Assembly: GCA_025716855.1 (NCBI GenBank)
Contig: JAIXMQ010000188.1
Span: forward strand, 1-14,858
Reading direction: 5' to 3'
Source of the DNA: Pilaira anomala
Taxonomy: Eukaryota > Mucoromycota > Mucoromycetes > Mucorales > Mucoraceae
DNA length: 14,858 nucleotides
The translations under genes and the position numbers were made by a program. How positions within the stretch are numbered: the first letter of the stretch is position 1; each line of letters opens with the position of its first letter. The notes beneath the pieces were generated by a model that ran no database searches, was not told the DNA's origin, and saw only the letters and a list, made by a program, of their open reading frames with translations. Shown one piece after another: positions 7,613-14,858 of the stretch.

Positions 7613-8375
7613 AAATGTCATATGAACACGTGGTTTTCGCCGGACATTTAAAATAGTACTTTTGAGAACACGTGACATTCACGTGAATATTCCTGGGTTT
7701 GACCCTTTTCTTTTGGTTGTGCTCTTTTTGCCGCTAAACATCTTGATTAGGCTTATTCTTTCGGTTTTTCTTGACTGTTCTCATTAGTAGTATCTTCCTG
7801 TCAAAAAGTAGTCTCTCAATATCTATTTTGCTGCTTTTACTCAAGATATATTTTAATTGTTTATTGTTATTACGCTGGTCGTGCCAAATCTTTCTCCACT
7901 TATTCTGGTCACAAAAATCTATATCAAGTGTCAACTTTATTTTGTCGATTGTTTTATTTTTCTGTTTATTTCATTTTATTTTCTGTTTATTGTTTATTTT
8001 TATTTTCTTATTTTCTCTATTTGTTATTTTTACTCCTTTCTTTTTTTATTATTATCTTTTGTTTATTTTACTATTTTCTCTATTTTTCTTTATTTGTTAT
8101 CACTTTACTTTGCCTCAAATTGCTCTCTGGTTCTCCTATTTTCTCAAGTGTCACCTCAACTTATCGTCTTTTATTTCTCGGTGTTGCTAAATCAAGTCTT
8201 TTTTTCTGGTTTTGACGTTTCAACTTTTAATTTACTTCAAGTGTAAAATCGCATCGTTATTTTTTATTCAAGATATTTTTACGCCATTTGACAAATCAAG
8301 AATATTGCAGTTTCAAGTTTTTATTTTATTTTATTTACTATAGTATTTATATTGCAGTTACCAACATCTGGTAAA
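7613..8375. other. No gene seen; CACGTG cluster then T-rich tract
   Basis: After the 3' LTR come three more CACGTG sites (7627-7632, 7669-7674, 7680-7685). A very T-rich, pyrimidine-biased stretch follows (densest about 7935-8105, TTTATTTT/TTTCT-type). Plus-strand open frames here are only poly-Phe/Leu translations of that tract and are not genes. The tract resembles a fungal T-rich promoter or leader and ends before the small ATG frame at 8376. Confidence 0.6.
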
Positions 8376-8420
8376 ATGTCAATTGAAAAGAAGTTGATCG
8401 AAGAAAATGATCCTGTTTAG
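8376..8420 (+). other. Tiny ATG frame, possible truncated gene start
   Basis: A 14-codon frame (MSIEKKLIEENDPV, then TAG) with AAA before the ATG. It follows a T-rich region with two acceptor-like AG sites (CTATAG, TTGCAG). It looks like the first codons of a gene whose remainder is lost or spliced away, but nothing downstream to 8730 continues it. It may equally be chance. Confidence 0.2.
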
Positions 8421-8729
8421 TATTTCCGTTTCTTGATATTTTCTTAGTATATAAGAAACATATTTTTCATATTTTAAATAAACTTATCCTATTCTTACTC
8501 TTTAAATTGTTCTGCTAAGTGCTCAGTGCTCGTTACTTCTAATATCTATTCTCTGTGATATATATTAATTATTAGTCCTCAATAACGTAGGTTAATTATT
8601 GTATAATGGATCGTATGATAAGAGTTATTAACATGACTATATATTTGTTTGGTGCTATAGTCTGCTTCTCTCTTTTCTGCAATACATTTTTACTGTTTGA
8701 AAACACATTTTTCTCACTTGAGATAAAAA
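8421..8729. other. No feature seen
   Basis: AT-rich sequence without convincing coding, repeats or RNA structure. A longer plus-strand frame starting at 8606 runs into the palindromic array downstream and has no protein-like character. Confidence 0.5.
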
Positions 8730-8975
8730 AGTATTGGATACGTGTAAGATACGTGTGTACATGCAGCGTATACACACACGTATACGATATATCGGGAATT
8801 CTTCGTTCCCAACAATGTTGTACATGCGTGTGTATACGTCGCATGTACAATATTGTATACCTGTTATATACGTCGCATGTACAATATTGTATACGTGTTA
8901 TATACGTCGCATGTCCAATATTGTATACGTGTTGTATATTCAGCGTATACATCTTATTTACGCAGCGTATACAAT
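8730..8975. repeat. GTATAC-rich palindromic array with 34-bp tandem units
   Basis: Tandem units repeat every 34 bp: the ACGTCGCATG core begins at 8836, 8870 and 8904, and a degenerate unit follows at about 8938. Each unit contains the 12-bp palindrome TACAATATTGTA plus GTATAC and ACGT motifs. Upstream, 8757-8785 (GTACATGCAGCGTATACACA...) is inverted relative to 8821-8848, with a loop of about 35 bp, so this part could fold as a hairpin. The array ends with two CAGCGTATACA motifs (about 8941-8951 and 8963-8973). Function unknown; subterminal transposon repeats or a satellite seed are possible. Confidence 0.8.
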
Positions 8976-9170
8976 ACATTACATTAATTATCATTGGCTT
9001 CTACCTTTTAATCATTTCATTACTATTGGCATATTATTTACTTTTTATATTACTCATTCAATAGATTTGATTCTTTATTTGATAGAAAAGACGTGATTCA
9101 TAATTAAAACTTTCATTTTATTGTTTGTAATTTATAATAATATATAGATGATAATAATAATAATAAAAAA
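8976..9170. other. AT-rich spacer with a small ATA microsatellite
   Basis: No gene seen. A short (ATA)n run lies at 9151-9165. Confidence 0.5.
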
Positions 9171-9700
9171 ATAGATGGCACCCTTGCTTGTAAAATGGAA
9201 GCACGAAATCTCTAGAATACAGGGTTTTCTAAAAAAAAAAAAAAAAAGACAAAAAAACATACCTTACATGAAGCTTTAGATATACGTATAATTTACAAGA
9301 AATCTATATTTTGATTAAAATATTAAAAAAACAAACATATAGTTTTAAATATATTTTAAGATGTTACCTTTTGATAATCACCGTACGGGATTCTCTTAAA
9401 TTGAGCATGTACTTCTACACACAAAAAAAAAAGCTTCCTAGACGTAAAGTTTATTAATTACAAATGAAAAAAAAAACATTTAATATTATTTTTACCTCTG
9501 TAAGTCAGACGCGCAAATAAGCAAGCAGATTAACTGTAAGAGAGTTGTATCATACTAAATGAGATATATGTTAATAAAAAAAGAGTTATTACAATAAATG
9601 TAAACTTTGTTAAGTTACCTTTAAAAAAAAATGGCTACTGACAGAAAAATGGCCTATTACTGCTGGTGGTACTATAGAAAACATGCCAGCTTCCTTTGTT
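9171..9700 (-). pseudogene. Possible relic of an intron-rich minus-strand gene
   Basis: On the minus strand several short segments lie between good acceptors and donors. About 9690-9619 reads EAGMFSIVPPAVIGHFSVSS and ends at AAAG/GTAAC. 9533-9496 follows CTTACAG, reads LICLLICASDLQ, and ends at AG/GTAAAA. About 9412-9366 follows TTGTGTGTAG and ends AAAAG/GTAAC. About 9302-9262 ends AAG/GTATG. The last segment, from 9228 down, follows a 17-T tract and AG and reads KTLYSRDFVLPFYKQG. Intron phases do not all agree, so it is decayed or partly chance. A tnp2-like transposase origin is a weak guess only. Confidence 0.25.
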
Positions 9701-10030
9701 TAAATAGAAACACCAGTATATCTAGTAGACAGCATCAAGTAAGATAGACAAGATACAGGTTCCTGCTTTAGAAAAAGTTAGCAAGCTCTAAAGCTAAAAG
9801 CTGTTTACACATAAAAAAACGCGTTACCCCCTCTTAGTTGCGAGTAGTGTTAGACCCTATAGAGATGGCAATTCCTTTGTGCAAGGTACATGAACAACAT
9901 GGAAGTAAAAAAAAAAAAACCTGTTAAATAGCAACAACAGACTTCATAAAAAATGTAATTTGACATTGGTTATACAGATAAAACACTAATATCTAGATAT
10001 ATATTTTTTTTTATGATTTATTTTATCGTA
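9701..10030. other. No supported feature
   Basis: AT-rich. There are scattered AG/GT signals on the minus strand, but no reading frame I can defend. Confidence 0.4.
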
Positions 10031-10101
10031 TAAAAAAAAAAGTTTTTTTTTAAAAAAAAAAGAAAAATAAAGGAAAAAAAAAGGAAAAAAAGAAAAAGAG
10101 G
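10031..10101. repeat. Purine-rich low-complexity tract
   Basis: Almost uninterrupted A-runs with AG and AGG interruptions on the plus strand (and one T-run in the middle), directly upstream of MITE copy 3. Confidence 0.7.
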
Positions 10102-10130
10102 CGTTAAATCTTATATTTACGGTCTGCATA

Positions 10131-10725
10131 CAGTGCATCTATTCTTAAATCGTATTTTTTTAAAAAACGGACATTTACAGTTTTTGGGTTTAAACTCAGT
10201 TTTTATGTGAAAAAGTTACTCATTTAGAAATTTTTTACATCTTTTGATAGTTTAAACCAATAAAACACATTTAAATATTTTGTATGAACTCAAATAATGT
10301 GAGTAAATTACTTTTTATTGAATCAAAAGAAGTTAATCATGTGATTTTAAGGTTTGTAGAACATCCTCGATCCCAATTTTGTCGATGTCTATTTTTGAAG
10401 CCTCTTCCTGTATCAGTTTAAAAACCAGTGTAACCACAAACTGTAATGTTATTGGCTGTTACTGCTCTTATATGATTTTTGGGTGCCAAAATAGACGGAC
10501 ATTTTTGAGTCAGCCCTGCTATAAAGTCGATATTTTATCAACTTATTTTGAAAATTTTTTTTATCAAAATTAAATTTTTGTTTTCATACATCTCTTTAAC
10601 AGGTTTAACTTAAAAGGTTTATGTTTATTCTAAATGATTCAGTTACTTTTTTCGGTAGTAAATTACAATTTTATAAAAAAAAGTCGCTAGGGCTAAAAAT
10701 TTTCGATTTAAGAATAGATGCACTG
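10131..10725 (+). mobile_element. Tc1/mariner-like MITE copy 3 (595 bp)
   Basis: Same element as in the gypsy RT: begins CAGTGCATCTATTCTTAAAT, ends with the inverted repeat, TA at 10129-10130 and 10726-10727. Same orientation as copies 1 and 2. The minus-strand coding-like relic ends at 10333-10335 and carries several substitutions, e.g. GLTQKCPSILAPK against GPTRKCPAILATK in copy 2. The plus-strand frame inside is not a gene. Confidence 0.92.
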
Positions 10726-10727
10726 TA

Positions 10728-11252
10728 TTTGTTTGTTATGATTATTTCTTCCTTATTTTATTTTTTTCCTAAGTAAATTTACATCTCTTTTACCGCTAAT
10801 AAAAGGTTTTCTACCTACGTAATCTTGTATTTTCGCGTTTATTCATTTAACTACATATATGCTTTTTCGTTTCTCTTGATGTAAATATGTATTGTTTTTT
10901 TTTTGTTTATCTTTCTGGTGTTTCTTCATATTTTTTTTGTCTCGTCACTAGATCTACTCTTCACGTAAAACTATACTTTTTTTTTCGTGACTATATTTAT
11001 TTTTTATATGCAAAAAAAAAAAAAAAAAAAAAAGCTGTCCTTTAAAAGATTAATAGCACTGAGGTTGAAATCGAAACTCACAAAAAATTACATATGTATA
11101 CCCGCAAATTTTATAATGGTTATAAATCTATGGCTTTTGGAGGTATAGATTAGCTTGTCAGATCAAAAATATTCCTTGAATTTATGGCTATTTTAATATA
11201 TAAAAATATTGTAACATTAATATGTAGGATCGTTTTTTGAAAATTTAGTATC
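10728..11252. other. T-rich region with A22 run, no gene seen
   Basis: Mostly T-rich plus strand with a homopolymer A-run at 11012-11033. No convincing coding on either strand. Confidence 0.5.
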
Positions 11253-11292
11253 GTACATGCCGGGTATACACACACGTATACAATATTGTATA
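11253..11292. repeat. Second copy of the GTACATGC-GTATAC block
   Basis: 11253-11286 aligns with 8757-8790 at 31 of 34 positions by eye (GTACATGCCGGGTATACACA against GTACATGCAGCGTATACACA, then CACGTATAC). It is followed by AATATTGTATACG, the palindromic half of the 34-bp units. It lies just left of the candidate CACTA terminus. Confidence 0.75.
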
Positions 11293-11339
11293 CGCCTCAA
11301 AGTCCGGTTTATTTGCAGTGTCTCACTGGACATTTTTGT

Positions 11340-11580
11340 TCCAGTAAATTCCCAGAAAATTTCCAGTAAATGTACCCTTTACTGGAGATTTACTGGACTC
11401 TGTTTCTGAACCATAAACTGGACCTCCAGTATATGTTACATTTACTGGACCTCCAGTTTATATTACATTTACTGGACCCCCAGTTTATATTACATTTACT
11501 GGATATTTTCTGGGCTTTGTTAATGAACCATTTACTAAATCCCAGTATATTTCATCTTTACTGACCAGTTTTTCTCCAGT
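11340..11580. repeat. Subterminal CCAGTAAA/TTTACTGG repeats with 27-bp core
   Basis: Three adjacent 27-bp units begin with GGACC at 11420, 11447 and 11474 and end at 11500. Each runs GGACC(T/C)CCAGT(T/A)TAT then (A/G)TTACATTTACT. Degenerate CCAGTAAA, CCCAGAAAA, TTTACTGGA and CTCCAGT motifs flank them in both orientations, so each unit is also partly palindromic. The plus-strand open frame here (LDLQFILHLLD repeats) is a translation of the repeats, not a gene. Such arrays often bind the element's own transposase or helper protein. Confidence 0.85.
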
Positions 11581-11589
11581 ATATCTATT

Positions 11590-12716
11590 GATTCAGCTTT
11601 TGTAATTGGTTTAAAAATTTTTTAGAACAGTAAATTCTTCTATATCATTGGTTTTATTCATATTAAAAACGATTATTCCTTTTATTTATGGCCTTTCAAT
11701 TGGTATATATATCTTTAATAACTGTCATATTGGGAATAGTATTATTACGATTTAAAAATAGCATTTATTTATTGTAAAAAAAAAAAAAAAAAAAAAAAGG
11801 ATGAATGCGTAGCTATAACAGCAGTAATGGATCTTTTTTTGTGTATATATTTGTGGGAAAACATAGCTATTAAAATAAATATATAAACAAAATATGCACT
11901 TACGTTATTATTCTTCACCATAAAAAAAAAGTACTAGTGACTTATTACTACGTGAATAAAGAGAACTAAACAGAGAGACCAAAAAGATAAAAAGACCAGA
12001 TATAGTGCATGTTCTGTACTAGTTATTACGAGAAGAAATGGAGAGAGCATACGTCCTATGGCATCAGATATGAAGATTAATCTAAAATGATATAAAATTA
12101 ATTAGATATTTATTTAAATGTGTAAAAAAAAATAAAAAAAAGTTTACCTTATATTGCAATGAGCCTAGGATGGAGAAGAATCTATAAAAAATAGGGCTTT
12201 AGTTATCAGCCTTAATAGTGTAATCTATAATACTTACTTCTGTTACATAGTATATAGAATAGTAAAGACACATAATCTATATTACTAAAGACACACAACC
12301 TATAACAGTAATAAAAATATGAGAAAAATATAAAAATAATGATCATAATTTACATGTCTTACCTTTGTTATACATTTTATATCCATAGAAAGAGAATACC
12401 TGAATAGAAGGCATATAAGTTAGCAGCGTTAACGGAATATATACAGATATATCATTTTATATTACCATGTCATAAATATTAAAGGTTGAAAAGATTCAAA
12501 AAAAAAAAAATAATAAATATGTAAAGAGAAAGGAAGAAAAAAGGAAAAAAAAAATTTTTTTTTATTTAATTAAATAAAAATGTAGCCTAAATAAACAGAC
12601 TAAAAGTAAAAAGAGACTAAAATAGGTATATCTGTCATAGTTGTGTACAAATTAAAATACAACGCCATTGTCTATATAATTTATTCTTTTGTTATTATTA
12701 CAATATTCAAAAATAA
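11590..12716. other. Non-coding or unresolved, many minus-strand splice-like signals
   Basis: AT-rich with an A23 run at 11776-11798. On the minus strand a few short segments sit between acceptor and donor signals. One is 12404-12368, after TTCTATTCAG, reading VFSFYGYKMYNK and ending AAAG/GTAAGA. Another is near 12182-12149, ending ATAAG/GTAAA. A 48-codon open frame runs on the minus strand from about 12082 to 11936. No coherent gene could be assembled. Confidence 0.4.
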
Positions 12717-12737
12717 ATTGTCAAGCAACAACAACAA

Positions 12738-12768
<31 letters not shown>

Positions 12769-12965
12769 ACAATGGTCCACCTGTAGTAAAGGCAGCAACC
12801 TTTACTCCTGCCAAAAGAAGCAATAAACGCAATAATGCAGGTGTGAATTTGGATATCATGCAAAAACAAATGAATGCAATGATGGAAGATAATAAAAAAA
12901 TTCACCAAGAATTAAGAGAAATGAAAGAAGCTGTTAATAATGGAAAGAAAAAAAAAGAACAATAA
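12717..12965 (+). CDS. Q/N-rich, coiled-coil protein, 3' exon
   Basis: The frame is open from 12717 and likely starts as an exon after the acceptor-like GTCAAG at 12725; it ends at TAA 12963-12965. It encodes about four Gln, then an Asn-run with one Asp, from CAA/AAC repeats. A basic stretch follows (FTPAKRSNKRNNAG), then a probable coiled coil (NLDIMQKQMNAMMEDNKKI, HQELREMKEAVNN) and a Lys-rich end. The first in-frame ATG is 12858, which would leave only 35 residues, so an upstream exon is more likely; none was found with confidence. The layout resembles the C-terminal end of small DNA-binding helper proteins of transposons, but no domain is recognised. It lies 122 bp before the next gene on the same strand. 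Confidence 0.55.
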
Positions 12966-13039
12966 GAAACCCTGAACAATCTGTAATACTTTTAATTTAA
13001 TGTTTCAACTTACATTTGTATTAATAGTTCCATGCCTTT

Positions 13040-13050
13040 TTTTATATATA
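13040..13050 (+). promoter_or_regulatory. TATA-like element before the 13088 gene
   Basis: TTTATATATAG about 40 bp before ATG 13088 in an otherwise non-coding gap. It supports a separate transcription start for that gene. Confidence 0.35.
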
Positions 13051-13087
13051 GCACTGTATCCGTAATTCTTATAAAGAATACATCAGG

Positions 13088-13858
13088 ATGAACCAGGAAG
13101 GATGGTCATTTGAATTTGCACCTCAGGACAAAGAAAATGATCATGTTCGAAACTACATCCTTGAGGCATGTAGAAACCATGATGCTGAATTAAACGGTAT
13201 CTATGATGAAGATGGTAAATCGAAGCATACCATGACTGAAGAAAGAAAGAGCACTACGAATTCCAGAATAACGAGTGCTTTTTACAGTCAAAAACGTCAG
13301 CACGTAAAGTTATTGACTTTATCCAGTGACGAGATAGCTCACCAAAGAGCTATTACAAATCGTGATGCACGACTTCGAGAGGTTAGTATTAAATATAAAT
13401 ACACAAATAAACAATTATCTTACCTTTATCATTTTAATAATAGAAATACTCCAAAAGAATGGCCGCGTTTAATCTGAACAAGGCTGACTTTATAGAAAGA
13501 TACGGTGCTGATTGTGAGGTGTTTATGGATAAGGGATACATGTCTGACGAAGAAGTAGCCGAAGTGAACAATAAAGGACAGACTTTGAGCTTTACCAAAT
13601 TAGTTCCTAAATGGCGAAGTGATTTTGTAAGTAACACAATAGAATCAAATAACAGTTTTTTTTTTAAATATGACTTATCTTTTTTTTTTCTAGCTTGAAG
13701 AATTCTATCGCTATCTGGATCATTCCACTTCTTTAAAGTCTGTTGCTGGAAATGCTCCTCTGAGTTGTGTACCAAAATACACTGACCCTATCTTGTCTTT
13801 AGAAGAAATGGATGAGTTACCTAGTTGGGGAGTTAGAGATGAGTATCTTTTTTCGTAA
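13088..13858 (+). CDS. Spliced transposon-associated protein of unknown function
   Basis: Three exons: 13088-13381, 13444-13626 and 13694-13858. The introns are 62 bp (GTTAGT...AATAG) and 67 bp (GTAAGT...TTTCTAG), both phase 0, giving 213 residues. Exon 1 is charged, rich in Arg/Lys (TEERKSTTNSRITSAFYSQK) and probably helical. Exon 2 has KGYMSDEEVAEV followed by LSFTKLVPKWRSDF, and exon 3 continues LEEFYRYLDH. The order basic helix, MSDEE-type acidic motif, K-x-W-R-S, then YLD resembles unnamed fungal proteins that accompany large DNA transposons; this is recognition from memory, without a search. The continuous frames seen past the exons end in intron sequence. The gene may extend into a fourth exon at 13930-14066. 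It is convergent with the transposase gene, so it is probably an accessory gene of the same element. Confidence 0.75.
13382..13443 (+). other. Intron 1 of the 13088 gene
   Basis: Donor GTTAGT after codon GAG, AT-rich interior, acceptor ATAATAG. Removing it keeps the frame (LRE then KYSKRMAAF). Confidence 0.75.
13627..13693 (+). other. Intron 2 of the 13088 gene
   Basis: Canonical GTAAGT donor after SDF, a T-rich tract and TTTCTAG acceptor. It joins WRSDF to LEEFYRYLDH in phase 0. Confidence 0.85.
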
Positions 13859-13863
13859 CCGTT

Positions 13864-13903
13864 AAATAAATAAATAAATAAATTGAAAAATAAATAAATA
13901 AAA
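13864..13903. repeat. TAAA microsatellite
   Basis: (AAAT)n type repeat containing overlapping AATAAA sequences. It could serve as the poly(A) signal of the 13088 gene, or lie in an intron if exon 4 is real. Confidence 0.6.
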
Positions 13904-13929
13904 AATGTTTTTTTTTCCTTTTTTTTAAG

Positions 13930-14066
13930 AGAGTGATCGTTTTCCAGTATTATAAATTACCAGACACCAGACGCGACGACTAGATCAGTACATTGACAAT
14001 GTATTATACACCATCTTACCTGACCTAAGTGATGAACCATCTAAAACTCTCTGTAGATATTCCTAA
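13930..14066 (+). pseudogene. Possible fourth exon of the 13088 gene, frame-shifted
   Basis: A CCTTTTTTTTAAG acceptor is followed by VIVFQYYKLPDTRR in one frame. One base is missing around 13970-13976, and RLDQYIDNVLYTILPDLSDE then follows to TAA 14064-14066. Both parts look coding. The donor could be GTAACC within codon TCG just before the stop of exon 3, with acceptor AAGAG at 13931. If real, the gene is about 45 residues longer and this copy is broken, unless the missing base is an assembly error. Confidence 0.4.
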
Positions 14067-14128
14067 CTTTGAAACCAAAAGTATTTAGCATAAAATAAAG
14101 TGAAAAAAAAAAGCAATGACTAATTACC

Positions 14129-14858
14129 TTAAAAAAACACCTTTGGTGGTAAACCTAGTATGACATTAGAATCATCAAGATGATTCTTCATAATTGTAGC
14201 AGGTGAATAGATCCTGGACACCGGCAAAATGGACATTACCGAGTCTTCGTCAAACCAGTTACCCCAAGATTGCATATGGTCTTTAGAAAAGGAGCTGAAG
14301 TGTTGTATGGATTAGAGAACCACCTATATATATGGAAAAAAAAAACAGTACAAAAAAAAAAAAAAAAAAGTGGATAAATTGAGTGAGAGAAAACTTACTT
14401 AACGTAAGCAAACGTGTGTGTTATCTTTTCCATTTGACCATCATTTCCCAGTACTTCTACCTGATGTCTGAAGAAGAACTTGATCTGTGCAGGACGCAAC
14501 ACACCAGATCTAGATATCGTGTGATAGATATCTGTCACTTGTTCTTCAACTTCACCTTCATCTTCTTCATCTTCAGTTCGGTAAAAAGCACGAATATACG
14601 ATCCACGAGGTTTAGATACATTCGGCTCTTCTGACTTATACATATCACCAAATACGGTCAGCTTTAAAAACTTTACGATCTTGTTTGTGACGAAAGTATT
14701 TACCAGACCATGGGTATTTGATTGTATTTTAAAAGCCTGACTGTTACCGAAATCTTGACAGGTATACATCTTCTTATAGAACTCCAACAGACAAGAAAAA
14801 TAAACCGATCCCATAGTAGATTCAGGAATGAGCTTGATATTTTTTACTGTAATAGGGG
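14129..14858 (-). CDS. Transposase C-terminal region, tnp2/CACTA-like (5' partial)
   Basis: Minus strand. The frame is open from the window end (PITVKNIKLIPESTMG...), so the start lies outside; the ATG at 14814 is probably internal. The visible region has FLKLTVFGDMYKSE, PRGSYIRAFYRTEDEEDEGE, an IKFFFRHQVEVL segment, then THTFAYVK at the exon end. The donor is GTAAGT at 14398-14393, the intron spans 14398-14324 (75 bp, T-runs, ATATATAG), and the next exon opens WF. In the last exon a one-base shift near 14300-14311 is needed to reach SWGNWFDEDSVMSILPVSRI then YSPATI and a stop TAA at 14131-14129. FAYVKW...ILPV.RI.SP is a pattern I recall from the C-terminus of fungal tnp2 (Transposase_21) CACTA transposases. 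The DDE core is not in the window. Confidence 0.7.
14324..14398 (-). other. Intron in the transposase gene
   Basis: Minus-strand donor GTAAGT (14398-14393), two long T-runs (A18 on the plus strand at 14352-14369), acceptor ATATATAG ending at 14324. It joins FAYVK to WF, which fits the family pattern. Confidence 0.7.

Larger units (their letters stand above)
11324..14858. mobile_element. Putative CACTA-like (EnSpm) transposon, left part
   Basis: CACTGGACATTTTTG at 11324 resembles a CACTA-superfamily terminus (CACTR). It is followed at once by dense subterminal repeats of CCAGTAAA/TTTACTGG, a hallmark of these elements. The interior holds a spliced plus-strand accessory gene and the convergent 3' end of a tnp2-type transposase gene. 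The other terminus lies past the window, so the inverted repeat and the 3-bp target duplication cannot be tested. The terminus is inferred; the transposase content is the stronger evidence. Confidence 0.5.

Noticed and set aside
7771..8246. Three overlapping Phe/Leu-rich frames that look like membrane proteins
   Set aside because: Translations of a T-rich low-complexity tract; all frames look alike and no start context or domain is present.
8730..8975. CRISPR-like array
   Set aside because: Units are contiguous and palindromic without unique spacers, and the context is eukaryotic.
8596..9096. Frames of 120-152 residues on both strands
   Set aside because: They translate the 34-bp palindromic array and give repeated YTCYI/RRIQY strings in all frames.
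10379..10573. 64-residue plus-strand frame in MITE copy 3
   Set aside because: Not open in copies 1 and 2; the minus-strand relic is the better conserved reading.
11370..11564. Leu-rich 64-residue frame with internal repeats
   Set aside because: Directly mirrors the 27-bp subterminal DNA repeats.
12681..12908. Minus-strand frame with a Val/Leu run
   Set aside because: Antisense of the CAA/AAC repeat; the plus-strand Q/N, coiled-coil reading is more protein-like.
13434..13775. Minus-strand 113-residue frame opposite exons 2-3
   Set aside because: Antisense to a spliced gene with two good introns; crosses both exon and intron sequence.
14383..14634. Plus-strand frame opposite the transposase
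   Set aside because: Shadow of the minus-strand coding exon.

Overview
The window is AT-rich eukaryotic DNA made almost entirely of nested transposable elements. It most resembles a fungus of the Mucoromycota (Mucorales-like). The evidence is short spliceosomal introns of about 60-75 bp (GTAAGT or GTTAGT donors, T-rich tracts before AG), a chromovirus-like Ty3/gypsy element, and the C-terminus of a fungal tnp2/CACTA-type transposase. I see no rRNA, tRNA, CRISPR array or bacterial-type operon. Organism and family calls are from recognition by eye, with no database search.

1-7612: a degenerate Ty3/gypsy LTR retrotransposon in plus orientation. The left LTR is cut by the window edge; the right LTR is complete. 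Between them lie gag (with a zinc knuckle), protease, reverse transcriptase, RNase H, integrase (HHCC, DD35E, GPY) and an acidic-then-basic tail. About eight point lesions break the frames. Three younger insertions sit inside it: a solo LTR at 944-1316 (TSD CGTCC), a solo LTR of another family at 1356-1743 (TSD CTCAA), and a composite block at 3031-4329. That block is two copies of a TA-flanked MITE around a 109-bp spacer. Removing each insertion and one TSD copy brings the reading frame back in register exactly.

7613-11323: gene-poor DNA with a CACGTG cluster, long T-rich tracts, a 34-bp tandem array rich in GTATAC palindromes (about 8730-8975), and a third copy of the same MITE (10131-10725). 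A 34-bp block from the array recurs near 11253. The minus strand at 9170-9700 has a run of exon-like segments between plausible splice sites, possibly an old intron-rich gene.

11324-14858: probably the left part of a CACTA-like (EnSpm) DNA transposon. It shows a CACTG-type candidate terminus, dense CCAGTAAA/TTTACTGG subterminal repeats with a 27-bp tandem core, a plus-strand Q/N-rich coiled-coil exon, a plus-strand spliced gene (13088 to about 14066), and the convergent, minus-strand, spliced 3' end of a transposase gene that leaves the window at 14858. The right end of the element is outside the window.
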